Of a DNA stretch of 64,000 nt, positions 14,914 through 23,504 are shown one piece after another. The stretch is from Allomeiothermus silvanus DSM 9946 (GTDB lineage: Bacteria > Deinococcota > Deinococci > Deinococcales > Thermaceae): positions 62,001-126,000 of the forward strand of contig NC_014213.1 in NCBI RefSeq assembly GCF_000092125.1, read 5' to 3'. Position 1 is the first letter of the stretch. Each line of letters begins with the position of its first letter. A program made the translations under genes and the position numbers. Under the pieces are notes generated by a model. It had not been told where the DNA came from. It saw only the letters and a program-made list of their open reading frames with translations, and searched no databases.

Positions 14914-16251
14914 CTAGTAGCGCTCGGCCAGCAAGCGCACTTCCTCCTCGAGGCTCAGCTCCTTGAGGGCTTCCCACTCCATTTGTTTCACCGCAAGGTA
15001 CGCCCTGGCCCGTGCGGGACCCAGAGAGTCGAGCAACACCGTGTCCTCCCTCAGCGCGTCCAAGGCTTGACCCAAGCTGGTCGGCAGCGGGTCGAATCCC
15101 ATCCGTTCACGCTCCTCCGACGAGAGCAGCCCGGGGTCCACCGTCGCTTCAGGGGGCAGCGGGAGTTCGCGCCTCAAGCCATCCATCCCCGCTGCCAGCA
15201 GCGCCCCCAGCGCCAGGTAGGGGTTGGCGCTGGCGTCTGAGGCTTTGAGCTCGAAACGGGTAATCCCCGCGCTGCCACGGCTCACCCGCAGGGCGGCCTC
15301 GCGGTTGTCGTAGCCCCAGGCGCGAAAAGCCCCGGCCCAGAAATGGGGGCGGATGCGCCGGAAGGAGTTAGGCGTCGGAATGGTAAGCGCGGTCAAACCG
15401 GGCAGGTGGGCCAGCACCCCGGCTAAGAAGTGCCGACCGGTGGGGCTAAGCCCCGTAGGATGCGCGGGATCGCCCAAGGCGTTATTCTCCCCTTCCCAGA
15501 GGCTCAGGTTAAGGTGGCAGCCACTTCCGGCAGCATCTTCGAAGATTTTGGGTAGAAAGCTCGCTACCAAGCCGTGCCGCACGGCCACCCCGCGCACGGT
15601 TTCGCGGTAAACGATCTGATGGTCGGCGGCTTCCAGGGCGTCGCTATAGCGAATCGAAAGCTCCTGCTGGCCGGGGCCGGACTCGGGGTAGTAAAACTCG
15701 GGCTGCAGGTCTTGGGCCAATAGGGCCCGAGTAAGTTCGTGAATGAAATCCTGGTGGCGGTTCATCGCACCGGTCGCGGCGAAGACGCTGCGGTCGGCCG
15801 GGCGATACCCTTCTCCCTCCGGCCACAAGAGGAAAAACTCGTTTTCAAACGCCGCCTTGGCGCAGAGGCCCAATGCGGCCAGGGCCGCGATCTGCTGGCG
15901 CAGGTACTCGCGCGGGCAGTGTTCCCAGGCCCGCCCCCCCACGCGCATATCTCCAATCACCTGAGCCTGGCCAGGAGCGTAGGTCAGCAGCTTGAGGGTA
16001 TCCCAGTCAGGTACCAATCGGGCCTCCCCCACCGGCCCTAGGCCGCTGTCCTTGGCCACCATGTCGTACATCACCGGGAGAGCTTGCTGCGCCATAGCAA
16101 TGCCCACCCCCTCGGGCAGACCGTCGGCCAGCAAGCTCACGTGGGCGGCTTTGCCCCGGATCAAATTGGCGTGGTCGCACCACAGGATGCGCACCCACTC
16201 GACTCCAGCCCGCTCGAGCCTCTCACGTATCGCTTCCATGGGCATCTCCAT
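14914..16251 (-). CDS. Glutamine-synthetase-like gamma-glutamyl ligase
   Basis: 445 residues, class GlnA-like but outside the housekeeping GS group. Metal and ATP motifs are visible: AAFENEFFLLWPEG (E-x-E), ESGPGQQELSIRYSDALEAA, GSGCHLNLSLWEG, PNSFRRIRPHFWAG, and the adenylyl-site-like RFELKASDASANPYLALGAL. Such proteins (PuuA, IpuC, GlnA3/4 types) join glutamate to amines using ATP. The neighbours (amidohydrolase, formylglutamate-hydrolase-like protein, Lrp regulator) point to catabolism of an amine or an amino acid rather than ammonia assimilation. Confidence 0.85.
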   Translation of the reverse strand: MEMPMEAIRERLERAGVEWVRILWCDHANLIRGKAAHVSLLADGLPEGVGIAMAQQALPVMYDMVAKDSGLGPVGEARLVPDWDTLKLLTYAPGQAQVIGDMRVGGRAWEHCPREYLRQQIAALAALGLCAKAAFENEFFLLWPEGEGYRPADRSVFAATGAMNRHQDFIHELTRALLAQDLQPEFYYPESGPGQQELSIRYSDALEAADHQIVYRETVRGVAVRHGLVASFLPKIFEDAAGSGCHLNLSLWEGENNALGDPAHPTGLSPTGRHFLAGVLAHLPGLTALTIPTPNSFRRIRPHFWAGAFRAWGYDNREAALRVSRGSAGITRFELKASDASANPYLALGALLAAGMDGLRRELPLPPEATVDPGLLSSEERERMGFDPLPTSLGQALDALREDTVLLDSLGPARARAYLAVKQMEWEALKELSLEEEVRLLAERY

Positions 16252-16261
16252 CGCGCATCGG

Positions 16262-17092
16262 CTAGGCCAATCGCTCCATCAACTCGGCCAAAAACTCCCG
16301 AAACGCCGCATTCAAGTCCCGAATCATCGCATCGTTAGGGCGCTCTTGGTCGTCCTCGTAACGCAGGTATAAGGCACGGTTGAACTCTAGGCCAAACCCC
16401 CATACCGGTCGTGGGCGGGCCGGATCGCTGTAGCGCTGACTGATCTGGTCGCTCTTCCAGGGCTCGCCCAGGGTGATGGCCTCGGTGGGCTGACCGCGCA
16501 GCACCGGCGCAAAGTGCCTCTGAGCCAGGCCCAGCACCTCCCGGGCTACGCGCTTGGGCAGGCTGGAATGGCTCGCCACGGGGTCGCCCTGGGCATCGGT
16601 GCCCGCCATCAGACATATCCCAGGCCGCGGTTTCCCTGCGTCCGGGCCGATCGCCGGGCCGGTGGGCTGCATGGAATGGCCATTGACCAGAAGCCGGATG
16701 GCATGCGTTCGCAGCATCCGCTCGATCTCGGCGTGGAAGCTATCCCAGTAGCGCCGTAACCGTTCCTCTCGCTTCTGTGCGTCCAGAGCAAAACCGGAGG
16801 GATACAGGGGCCGCCCTTCAAAGTCGGTGAGCTTGATCACCCCGTTAGCGCCCGCTTCCTCCCGGTCCCGGTTGAGATCTACCACGAAACGGCTGAACGG
16901 GGCCTGCAGGGGGTGAGCCTCAGGGGTGTGAAACAGCACCTCGGTATGGGGGTCACCCTCGCGGAAGAGCCAATCCAACCGGGCCTGACGTGCCAGGGAA
17001 TCGTAGAAACGCTCGCCCAGCATCTCGGCCAAGACCTCGGCAGGAACCTGAAAGGAACTGTGGGGGGTGATGACTAAAGCCGGCAGTTTCAT
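16262..17092 (-). CDS. N-formylglutamate-amidohydrolase-like protein
   Basis: 276 residues from ATG 17092, which overlaps the regulator stop; the longer frame upstream is inside the regulator. Features of the FGase family: LVITPHSSFQVP at the N-terminus, a VVDLNRDREEAG segment, RLLVNGHSMQPTGPAIG (where the family has D-x-H-S) and AITLGEPWKSDQISQRY. These are zinc-dependent hydrolases of N-acyl glutamate or related compounds. No hut genes are nearby, so histidine breakdown is not supported. Confidence 0.75.
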   Translation of the reverse strand: MKLPALVITPHSSFQVPAEVLAEMLGERFYDSLARQARLDWLFREGDPHTEVLFHTPEAHPLQAPFSRFVVDLNRDREEAGANGVIKLTDFEGRPLYPSGFALDAQKREERLRRYWDSFHAEIERMLRTHAIRLLVNGHSMQPTGPAIGPDAGKPRPGICLMAGTDAQGDPVASHSSLPKRVAREVLGLAQRHFAPVLRGQPTEAITLGEPWKSDQISQRYSDPARPRPVWGFGLEFNRALYLRYEDDQERPNDAMIRDLNAAFREFLAELMERLA

Positions 17093-17544
17093 AACGGGAG
17101 CGCGGTGCCCTCCTTGAACTCCTCCAACACGATGCATGTCTCGACCCGACCCACTACCTGCTGGCTCTCGGAAAAGCGCCGCAGAAAATCCCGCAGCGCA
17201 ACGTGATCGCGTACCGCCACCTTGAGCAGGGCATCATCGGAACCGGTCAGGGTGTAGCACTCCAGCACCTCCGGCAGCCCCTCTACCGCGCGGCGCAACG
17301 CCGGAAGGTTAGAGGCATCGAGGTTGTTCTTGAAGGTTAGTTTGAGAAAGCACAGCAGGTCTAAGCCCAGCTTACCACGGTCTAAAATGCCTACTGTACG
17401 GCGGATGTATCCCTCCAGGTGGAGCTTGTGAAGCCGCTTGTGCACCCCTGCTGGGGAAAGCCCCGACGCGCGCGCTAGCTCGGCTCGGGGAATCGATGCA
17501 TTTTGTTGCAGCAGTCCCAGCAGTATACGGTCGGTCTCGTCCAT
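17089..17544 (-). CDS. Lrp/AsnC-family transcriptional regulator
   Basis: 151 residues. The N-terminal helix-turn-helix reads MDETDRILLGLLQQNASIPR, then ELARASGLSPAGVHKRLHKL. The C-terminal RAM domain shows VLECYTLTGSDDALLKVAVR, where the family's G-x-x-D-Y/L ligand site lies. It is the first gene of the minus-strand operon and overlaps the next gene by 4 bases. An amino acid is the expected effector. A TTGACA-like box lies 39-44 bases before the start (TGTCAA on the plus strand, 17583-17588), and an IS begins only about 30 bases further upstream. Confidence 0.9.
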   Translation of the reverse strand: MDETDRILLGLLQQNASIPRAELARASGLSPAGVHKRLHKLHLEGYIRRTVGILDRGKLGLDLLCFLKLTFKNNLDASNLPALRRAVEGLPEVLECYTLTGSDDALLKVAVRDHVALRDFLRRFSESQQVVGRVETCIVLEEFKEGTALPL

Positions 17545-17615
17545 AGGGGTTGTTTTTTACTCTGCCTTATGGGGTGGACAAATGTCAACCGAGTGCAGAT
17601 GTTTGGTAAAATTAA

Positions 17616-18707
17616 TAGGACTTACGCAGTTGGCTGAAGGATGTGGAGGGGATGGGCGAGATAACTTCGTATTGCCTCGCGAACAATGGACGCCTTGGCC
17701 TCGTACCAGCTCACCCCCCTGCGCAGCCGGTAGACCTCCAGCCGGAGGAAGGCCCGCAAAGCCAGGAGGAGGTGCCGCAGGATGGAGACCGCCTTCCTCA
17801 CCTGGGCCCGCTCCACCCCACAGCACTGCTTGAGCCCCCGATGGTACACTTCGATCCCCCATCCTTGCCGCTCTAACTCCGCCCGCTTCTCTTCGCTCAT
17901 CCCCAGATGGTTCGTGGCCCAGTACTCCGCCTCCCCGTCCTTGGAGAGCGTTCGGAACACCCTCACGAACCCAAAACCCCGAAGATGAACCACCCTCCCC
18001 TCCCCAGGGATTTCCACCTCACGGATGGGTACATTTCCCTTCCCCTCCGGGTTGACCAGGCGGTTGCCCTTCAGCCGCGTCAGAAACCGCCAGCCAAAGC
18101 TGACTATGGCCTTGAGGTTCTCCAAGCTGGCATACCAGCTGTCCATCAGGACATATTCCGGCTGAAACCCCCGCTCCTTCGCTTTCTGGAGCATGGTCTG
18201 AAAGTGGTCGTTTTTGCTCTTCCCATCCTGGGGCTTGTCGTAGACCCGAAAGTCGCAGGGGATCAGGGCCTGCCCCTCCGTCCACAGCAGGGTCATGAGG
18301 GCGATGCCCCTAACCACCCTTTGGTGTTTGCCGCTCCAGTGGTAACTCACCAGATCCATGTCCCGAGCGTAGGGCTTATCCAGGGTGGTGTCGTCCAGGA
18401 TCAGCAGCCCCTCCCTGAGCTTCACGAAGGCCTTGGCCTCCTGCCACAGCGCCGCCGTGTCGGGCGGCTGTCTTTGCAGCAGGCGGGTAAAGGCATCATG
18501 GGCGGGAGGGCTCTTCTCCTTTGGACTACAGCGAGCGGCCTCGGTACAGGTGAAGACCCGCTGAGCGGCGATGAGAAAGTGGATGTAGTCCAGGTCATCG
18601 CACTTCGGTGGGTTCATGGGCATCACCCCCTTTGGAGAAGCTTGGCTAAGCACTCTCCTCCTAGCACACAGAAGAATGTCCAGTCAACTGCAACTGCGTA
18701 ACTCCTA
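17616..18707 (-). mobile_element. Complete IS4/IS701-like insertion sequence
   Basis: Ends TAGGACTTACGCAGTT (17616) and, inverted, TAGGAGTTACGCAGTT (ending 18707) differ at one base. The flanks carry ATTAA on both sides (17611-17615 and 18708-18712), a 5-bp target duplication (or TTAA if the border is one base different). It is inserted between the divergent Lrp operon and the liv operon. Confidence 0.9.
17622..18653 (-). CDS. DDE transposase, IS4/IS701-like
   Basis: 343 residues as drawn; MNPPKCDDLDYIHFL (ATG 18617) is a likelier start because the first 12 residues are poor. Catalytic features: LLILDDTTLDKPYARDMD (first Asp, DDT motif), YVLMDSWYASLENLK (second Asp) and the YHRGLKQCCGVERAQ region containing the Glu. 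A strongly hydrophobic helix follows near the end. The gene fills the element between its terminal repeats. A second copy, inverted, is at the left edge of the window, showing the element is multi-copy. Confidence 0.9.
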   Translation of the reverse strand: MLSQASPKGVMPMNPPKCDDLDYIHFLIAAQRVFTCTEAARCSPKEKSPPAHDAFTRLLQRQPPDTAALWQEAKAFVKLREGLLILDDTTLDKPYARDMDLVSYHWSGKHQRVVRGIALMTLLWTEGQALIPCDFRVYDKPQDGKSKNDHFQTMLQKAKERGFQPEYVLMDSWYASLENLKAIVSFGWRFLTRLKGNRLVNPEGKGNVPIREVEIPGEGRVVHLRGFGFVRVFRTLSKDGEAEYWATNHLGMSEEKRAELERQGWGIEVYHRGLKQCCGVERAQVRKAVSILRHLLLALRAFLRLEVYRLRRGVSWYEAKASIVREAIRSYLAHPLHILQPTA

Positions 18708-18722
18708 ATTAATATACCGATA

Positions 18723-18752
18723 TTGCGAAATCCACAGAGTAAATGATACATT
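18723..18752 (+). promoter_or_regulatory. Possible promoter of the liv operon
   Basis: TTGCGA (18723-18728), 18-base spacer, TACATT (18747-18752). The region 18708-18853 is AT-rich compared with the genes. No good Shine-Dalgarno precedes ATG 18854. Confidence 0.4.
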
Positions 18753-18853
18753 GTGGGCCATATCGTTACCGATGTGTTTCCGGTGCGATTTTGCTCTAGA
18801 GGAACCAAAGTCTATATGCCTCCCACAGAAAATTCTCGGCTGTTTGCATCCTT

Positions 18854-19612
18854 ATGCTCGAGACCCATGACCTTAGCAAAACTTTCAACGGGCTGATGGC
18901 CCTTCAGCAGCACCATCTACAGCTACAGCGGGGGGAGATCGTGGGGGTAATCGGCCCTAATGGTTCCGGCAAGAGCACCCTGTTCAACCTTATTAGCGGT
19001 TTCTTGCGTCCGAGCCAAGGCGGAGTGCGGTTCGAGGGGCGCGAAATCAGCCGTCTGGCCCCGGCCGCCATCGCCCGGTTGGGGATCGCCCGCACCTTCC
19101 AAGGCACCCGGCTGTTCAAAAACCTGAGCGTGCTGGAGAACGTGCGGGCAGGGGCCCAGCTGCGCTACCCGGTAAACCTGGCGGAGGTCGTGAGCGGACT
19201 CGGCCGGGCAAAAATCCACCCTCCCGCCAGCGAAAAGATGGCCTGGGAGTTGCTGGAGATGGTCGGGTTGGAAGCGGTGGCCGATTGGCCTGCGGGTAGC
19301 CTGCCCTACGGCAATCAGCGGCGATTGGAGATCGCCCGGGCGCTGGCCACCGCTCCCAAGCTGCTTATGTTAGACGAGCCAGCCGCCGGGCTTGACTCGA
19401 GCGAGACCCTCACCCTCTTGCATTTGATCCGCCAGGTGCGCGACAGGTATGGGCTGGCGGTGCTCCTTATCGAACACGACATGGACTTGGTGATGAACCT
19501 ATGTGAGCGCATCCAGGTGCTGGCTTATGGCCAGGTCATCGCCGAAGGCACCCCGGCGGAAGTGCAATCCGATCCCAGAGTACAAGAAGCTTACCTGGGA
19601 GGGACCGCATGA
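18854..19612 (+). CDS. livG: Branched-chain amino acid-type ABC importer ATPase (LivG-like)
   Basis: 252 residues. Walker A GPNGSGKSTLFNLISGFL, the LivG-type helical insertion after ARLGIARTFQGTRLFKNLS, a signature that reads LPYGNQRRLEIARAL (the family often has L-x-x-G-x-Q-R), Walker B LLMLDEPAAGLD and switch LLIEHDMDLVM. It pairs with LivF and the LivH/LivM permeases. The substrate class for this family is wide (branched-chain amino acids, amides, urea, aromatic acids). The neighbouring gamma-glutamyl ligase and aldehyde dehydrogenase genes suggest an amine or amino-acid substrate. Confidence 0.9.
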   Translation: MLETHDLSKTFNGLMALQQHHLQLQRGEIVGVIGPNGSGKSTLFNLISGFLRPSQGGVRFEGREISRLAPAAIARLGIARTFQGTRLFKNLSVLENVRAGAQLRYPVNLAEVVSGLGRAKIHPPASEKMAWELLEMVGLEAVADWPAGSLPYGNQRRLEIARALATAPKLLMLDEPAAGLDSSETLTLLHLIRQVRDRYGLAVLLIEHDMDLVMNLCERIQVLAYGQVIAEGTPAEVQSDPRVQEAYLGGTA

Positions 19613-20322
19613 ACGCCCTGGAGGTTCAAGGGCTCGAGGTGGCCTACGGCGCGGTGCGGGCCCTCAAAGGGGTGAACCTTTCCGTAGGCCAGGGGGAGGT
19701 GATCACCTTGCTGGGCGCTAATGGAGCCGGCAAAAGCACTACCCTGCGGGCCATCTCCGGACTGGTGCGGCCCCGCGCGGGAAGCATCACCTATAGGGGA
19801 GAAGCCCTGACCCGGCTGAGCCCAGCCCAGATCGTACGTCGAGGGATTGCCCACTGCCCCGAGGGGAGGCGGGTCTTCGCCGGGCTCTCGGTGCAGGACA
19901 ATTTGCTGCTGGGAGCCAGCGGACGCCGCGACCCGGAAATCGGCCTTGATATTCAGAGAATGTTCACGCTCTTCCCCATCCTCGCCGAGCGCCGCAACCA
20001 GGCGGCGGGGACGCTTTCCGGGGGGGAACAGCAGATGCTGGCCCTGGCCCGAGCGCTGATGAGCCGTCCCACGCTGCTGCTGCTGGATGAACCTAGCTTG
20101 GGTCTGGCTCCGCTGGTGGTGCGCAGCATCTTTGCCACCCTCAAGGAATTAAAAGCCGCCGGGAGCACCATTTTGCTGGTCGAGCAAAACGTGAAGCTAG
20201 CCCTGGAGCTGGCGGACCGGGCCTATGTGTTGCGCACGGGTCAGGTAGTCCTCGAGGGAAAGGCCGAAGAGCTTCGCGACGATGCGCGGGTTGCTCGGGC
20301 CTATCTGGGAGGGGCCGCGTGA
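19609..20322 (+). CDS. livF: Branched-chain amino acid-type ABC importer ATPase (LivF-like)
   Basis: 237 residues, overlapping livG by 4 bases. Walker A LLGANGAGKSTTLRAISGLV, IAHCPEGRRVFAGLSVQDNL (LivF hallmark EGR-x-V/I-F), signature TLSGGEQQMLALARAL, Walker B LLLLDEPSLGLAP and switch LLVEQNVKLALEL. It forms the heterodimeric motor with LivG. Confidence 0.9.
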   Translation: MNALEVQGLEVAYGAVRALKGVNLSVGQGEVITLLGANGAGKSTTLRAISGLVRPRAGSITYRGEALTRLSPAQIVRRGIAHCPEGRRVFAGLSVQDNLLLGASGRRDPEIGLDIQRMFTLFPILAERRNQAAGTLSGGEQQMLALARALMSRPTLLLLDEPSLGLAPLVVRSIFATLKELKAAGSTILLVEQNVKLALELADRAYVLRTGQVVLEGKAEELRDDARVARAYLGGAA

Positions 20323-20349
20323 GGACAACGCTGCCCGGGGAGACATGCC

Positions 20350-21255
20350 ATGAGTGAGCTCGAGTACATCCTGCAACAGCTCATCAACGCCCTCTCCGTC
20401 GGCAGCCTCTACGCGCTGGTGGCGGTGGGTCTTTCCATCATCTTCAGCCTGCTGCGGCTGACCAACTTCGCCCACGGGGACATGATGATGATCGGAGCCT
20501 TCGCTACCCTCTTCGCCCAACTCGCCGGGATGTCCTTCCTGGCGGCGGTGGGGGTGGGTATCTTGGTCTCGGCCCTCGCCGGGGTGATCATCGAACGGGT
20601 GGCCTACCGCCCGGTGCGGGGGGCGCCGGACGTGACCATGTTGCTGACCTCGGTGGCCCTGACGTACATCCTCGAGAACCTGGGGATTCTGCTCTTTAGC
20701 TCGAGCCCCCGCAACTTCCCCTTGCCTGAGTGGATGAATCACCTTTACCGCTTCGCCGACGGTCGCATCACCTTCAACAACATCAACCTGCTGACGCTAG
20801 GGGTCACCTTGCTGGCCTTGCTGTTTCTGAACTGGTTTGTGCGGCGCACCCGGGTAGGGCTGGGAATGCGGGCCGCCGCCGAAGACCTCACCGCCGCGCA
20901 CTTGGTAGGACTGGACGTTAATCAGGTAATTGTGGTGGCCTTCGTACTGGCCTCAGCCTTCGCCGGGGTAGCCGGGGTCTTGTGGGCGGCCCAAGCCGGG
21001 GTGGTGGAGCCGCAAATGGGGTTCACTCCACTGCTCAAGGCTTTCGTGGCCGCAATCATCGGCGGCTTCGGCTCGATCCCGGGGGCCATCGTGGGTGGCT
21101 TCGTACTGGGGGGACTAGAGGTACTCATCCAGTCCCTACCTGGGCAGTGGGGCTTATCGTCCTACCGCGATGCGCTGGTATTTGCCTTGCTGATCGCATT
21201 CTTACTCTTTCGCCCAGGGGGCATCTTGGGAGTTCGGCAGGAGGTGAAGCTCTGA
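20350..21255 (+). CDS. livH: Branched-chain amino acid-type ABC permease (LivH-like)
   Basis: 301 residues with about eight membrane segments. It starts LEYILQQLINALSVGSLYAL and has LTNFAHGDMMMIGAFATLF, the classical LivH N-terminal signature, and GMRAAAEDLTAAHLVGLDV, the ATPase-coupling loop. It ends next to livM with the stop codon inside the probable livM start region. Confidence 0.9.
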   Translation: MSELEYILQQLINALSVGSLYALVAVGLSIIFSLLRLTNFAHGDMMMIGAFATLFAQLAGMSFLAAVGVGILVSALAGVIIERVAYRPVRGAPDVTMLLTSVALTYILENLGILLFSSSPRNFPLPEWMNHLYRFADGRITFNNINLLTLGVTLLALLFLNWFVRRTRVGLGMRAAAEDLTAAHLVGLDVNQVIVVAFVLASAFAGVAGVLWAAQAGVVEPQMGFTPLLKAFVAAIIGGFGSIPGAIVGGFVLGGLEVLIQSLPGQWGLSSYRDALVFALLIAFLLFRPGGILGVRQEVKL

Positions 21256-22292
21256 AGTACGCACGCCTGCTCGTGCTCTTATCCTTGACTGGGTTGTTGG
21301 CCGGGTTGGGCCCACACTTCCTGCCGGAGTACTGGGTGCGGGTGCTAATCGTCCTGGGGATTAACGTCATCCTGGTCTCGAGCCTGGGCCTCTCCAACGG
21401 CTTCACCGGGGTGTTCTCGCTGGGCCACCCGGGATTCGTTGCGCTAGGGGCGTATGCTTCGGGGATTCTGACCCTCGAGCTTTCCAAGAAAGCCGCCTAC
21501 TTACCCGACTTGCCGGGGTTTCTGGCGGGAGTCCAGCTGCCTTTTCTTCCCGCGACGCTCCTGGCCGGGGCACTGTGCGCACTGGTGGCCTCCTTGATCG
21601 GCATCCCGCTGATGCGGCTGTCGGGGAACTATGTCTCGGTGGCGACGCTGGGCTTTCTGGTAATTGTCAATGTCGTGCTGGTCAACGCCGAGCGGTTCAC
21701 CCGGGGCTCGCGCACGTTTACCGGTATCCCGCCCTACACCGACCTCGGATGGGTGGCCGGCTGGGCGGTGGTAACCCTGTTGGTGCTCTCGCGGGTGGCC
21801 TACTCCCCGCTGGGGCGGGCCATGCGGGCTACCCGCGACGACCCCATCGCCGCCCAGGCGGTGGGGATCCACCTCCTGCCCGCACGGCTGCTGGCCTTCA
21901 CCATCGGGGCGTTTTTCGCTGGGGTGGGCGGGGCCTTGTACGGGCACTACTTGGTCTCCTTCTCGCCGGCCACTTTCTACGTGGCGATGCTCGTCCAGCA
22001 GCTCACCATGTTGGTGCTGGGCGGCCAAGCCAGCCTCACCGGGGCCGTGGTGGGGGTTACGGCCATCACCGTGCTCTCGGAGGTGCTCCGGAACCTCGAG
22101 CGCGGCTTCAGCTTGGGGGCGCTCCAGGTTCCGGCGGTATTCGGCGCCAGCCAGATCGCGTTGGGCTTCATCTTCATCCTGGTGATGGTCTATCGCCCCC
22201 AGGGGCTGTTGGGCGATTGGGAGCTACGGCTCGTGAACGGGCCTCGGGCCCCGGAGAAGGCCGGGCCGATGTACAAAGGAGGAAAGGCATGA
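21252..22292 (+). CDS. livM: Branched-chain amino acid-type ABC permease (LivM-like)
   Basis: About 346 residues. The frame is open far upstream inside livH, so the start must be chosen: a GGAGG at 21240-21244 precedes CTG 21252, with GTG 21273 as the alternative; no ATG is available. The protein shows NVILVSSLGLSNGFTGVFSL and GHPGFVALGAYASGIL (LivM signature), and GRAMRATRDDPIAAQAVGIH, the coupling loop, plus about nine to ten membrane segments. The C-terminus ends with a short charged tail, and the stop overlaps the livK start (ATGA). Confidence 0.85.
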   Translation: MKYARLLVLLSLTGLLAGLGPHFLPEYWVRVLIVLGINVILVSSLGLSNGFTGVFSLGHPGFVALGAYASGILTLELSKKAAYLPDLPGFLAGVQLPFLPATLLAGALCALVASLIGIPLMRLSGNYVSVATLGFLVIVNVVLVNAERFTRGSRTFTGIPPYTDLGWVAGWAVVTLLVLSRVAYSPLGRAMRATRDDPIAAQAVGIHLLPARLLAFTIGAFFAGVGGALYGHYLVSFSPATFYVAMLVQQLTMLVLGGQASLTGAVVGVTAITVLSEVLRNLERGFSLGALQVPAVFGASQIALGFIFILVMVYRPQGLLGDWELRLVNGPRAPEKAGPMYKGGKA

Positions 22293-23440
22293 AGAAACTA
22301 GGGGTAGTACTCGGCAGCTTGGTGATGGTCTCGCTCGCGCTGGCCCAGGGAACCATCAAAATTGGCAACGCCTACAACCAGACCGGCAGCATGAGCTCGC
22401 TCGATGTCCCGGCCTCCAACGGGGCCAAACTGGCGGTAAAGGAGATCAACGCCGCTGGAGGGGTGCTGGGGATGAAGCTCGAGCTGGTCTCCTACGACGG
22501 AAAAACCGATCCTGCCACCATCACCAATATGGCCTCCCAGATGATCAACAGCGACAAGGTAGTGGCGATCGCCGGCTTCACCGACTCTGACTCGGCCCTG
22601 GCGCTGGGCCCCATCGCCCAGAAGGCGGGGATTCCTTTCGTCACCGCCGGGGCCACCTCGCCGCAGTTGCCGGATCAGATCGGCAGCGAAATGTTCTTGG
22701 CATGCTTTGGCGACAACGTGCAGGCCGCCGTGGGGGCGGAGTTCGTCTACAAAAACCTGAAGGGCAAGACCGCCTATCTGGTGTGGGACAAGAGCACCGA
22801 GTACACCACCCTACTCGGCAAGTACTTCAAAGAGGCCTACGCCAAGGTCGGCGGCAAACTGCTGGGCGAGGATACCTACAAGTCAGGGGACAAGAACTTC
22901 TCCGCCCAGATCACCAAGATCAAGGCCCTGTCCCAGAAGCCCGACGTGCTGTACATCGCCGCCATGCCCGACGATATCGGCACGGTGGTCAAGCAGTTCC
23001 GTCAGGCCGGGCTCTCCCAGCCCATCGTGGGCGGCGACGGTTACGACACCCCGCTCTTGGTGCAAGTAGCCGGCAAAGCCGCCGATAACGTCTACTTCAC
23101 CACCCACGCCTTGATGGACCCGCAGAAGGGCACCCCCGAGGTCAAGAAGTTCATCGCAGCCTACCGGAAAGAGTACGGCAAAGACCCCGAGAACGCCTTT
23201 GCCGCCCTCGGTTACGATGCCATCTACCTGCTGGCCGACGCCATCCGGCGGGCCGGAGCCCCCGACCCGGCCAAGATCACCGCGGCCTTGAACCAGACCA
23301 AGGGTCTCAAGGCTGTGACCGGAACCATCACCTTCGCCGGTAGCCGGGTGCCGCAAAAGGCGGTGACGGTGATCGGGGTCAAGGACCTCAAGCTCAACCT
23401 AGCGGCCTCGATGGCCCCGAGCTACGTGCCCAAGCCCTGA
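22289..23440 (+). CDS. Branched-chain amino acid-type periplasmic binding protein
   Basis: 383 residues from ATG 22289 with AAAGGAGG just upstream. Signal peptide MKKLGVVLGSLVMVSLALAQ with AxA-like cleavage, no lipobox. Type I periplasmic fold: IKIGNAYNQTGSMSSLDVPA, LAVKEINAAGGVLGMKLELV, ALGPIAQKAGIPFVTAGATS and FAALGYDAIYLLADAIRRAG. It delivers substrate to LivHMGF. Ligand specificity cannot be read from the sequence. Confidence 0.9.
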   Translation: MKKLGVVLGSLVMVSLALAQGTIKIGNAYNQTGSMSSLDVPASNGAKLAVKEINAAGGVLGMKLELVSYDGKTDPATITNMASQMINSDKVVAIAGFTDSDSALALGPIAQKAGIPFVTAGATSPQLPDQIGSEMFLACFGDNVQAAVGAEFVYKNLKGKTAYLVWDKSTEYTTLLGKYFKEAYAKVGGKLLGEDTYKSGDKNFSAQITKIKALSQKPDVLYIAAMPDDIGTVVKQFRQAGLSQPIVGGDGYDTPLLVQVAGKAADNVYFTTHALMDPQKGTPEVKKFIAAYRKEYGKDPENAFAALGYDAIYLLADAIRRAGAPDPAKITAALNQTKGLKAVTGTITFAGSRVPQKAVTVIGVKDLKLNLAASMAPSYVPKP

Positions 23441-23504
23441 TCGTAACAGCCGAGGGCCGAGGGCTGTCTCCCACCCTCGGCCCCCTGCTACCAGCGGAGC
23501 GAAC

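Noticed and set aside
16262-17137. hutG (histidine degradation) as the name of the formylglutamate-hydrolase-like gene
   Set aside because: No other hut genes are nearby and the neighbours are gamma-glutamyl ligase and amidohydrolase genes; only the family name is supported.
17545-17615. Full sigma-70 promoter for the Lrp operon
   Set aside because: A good TTGACA is present on the minus strand but no -10 hexamer at acceptable spacing was found, so only the -35-like box is mentioned.
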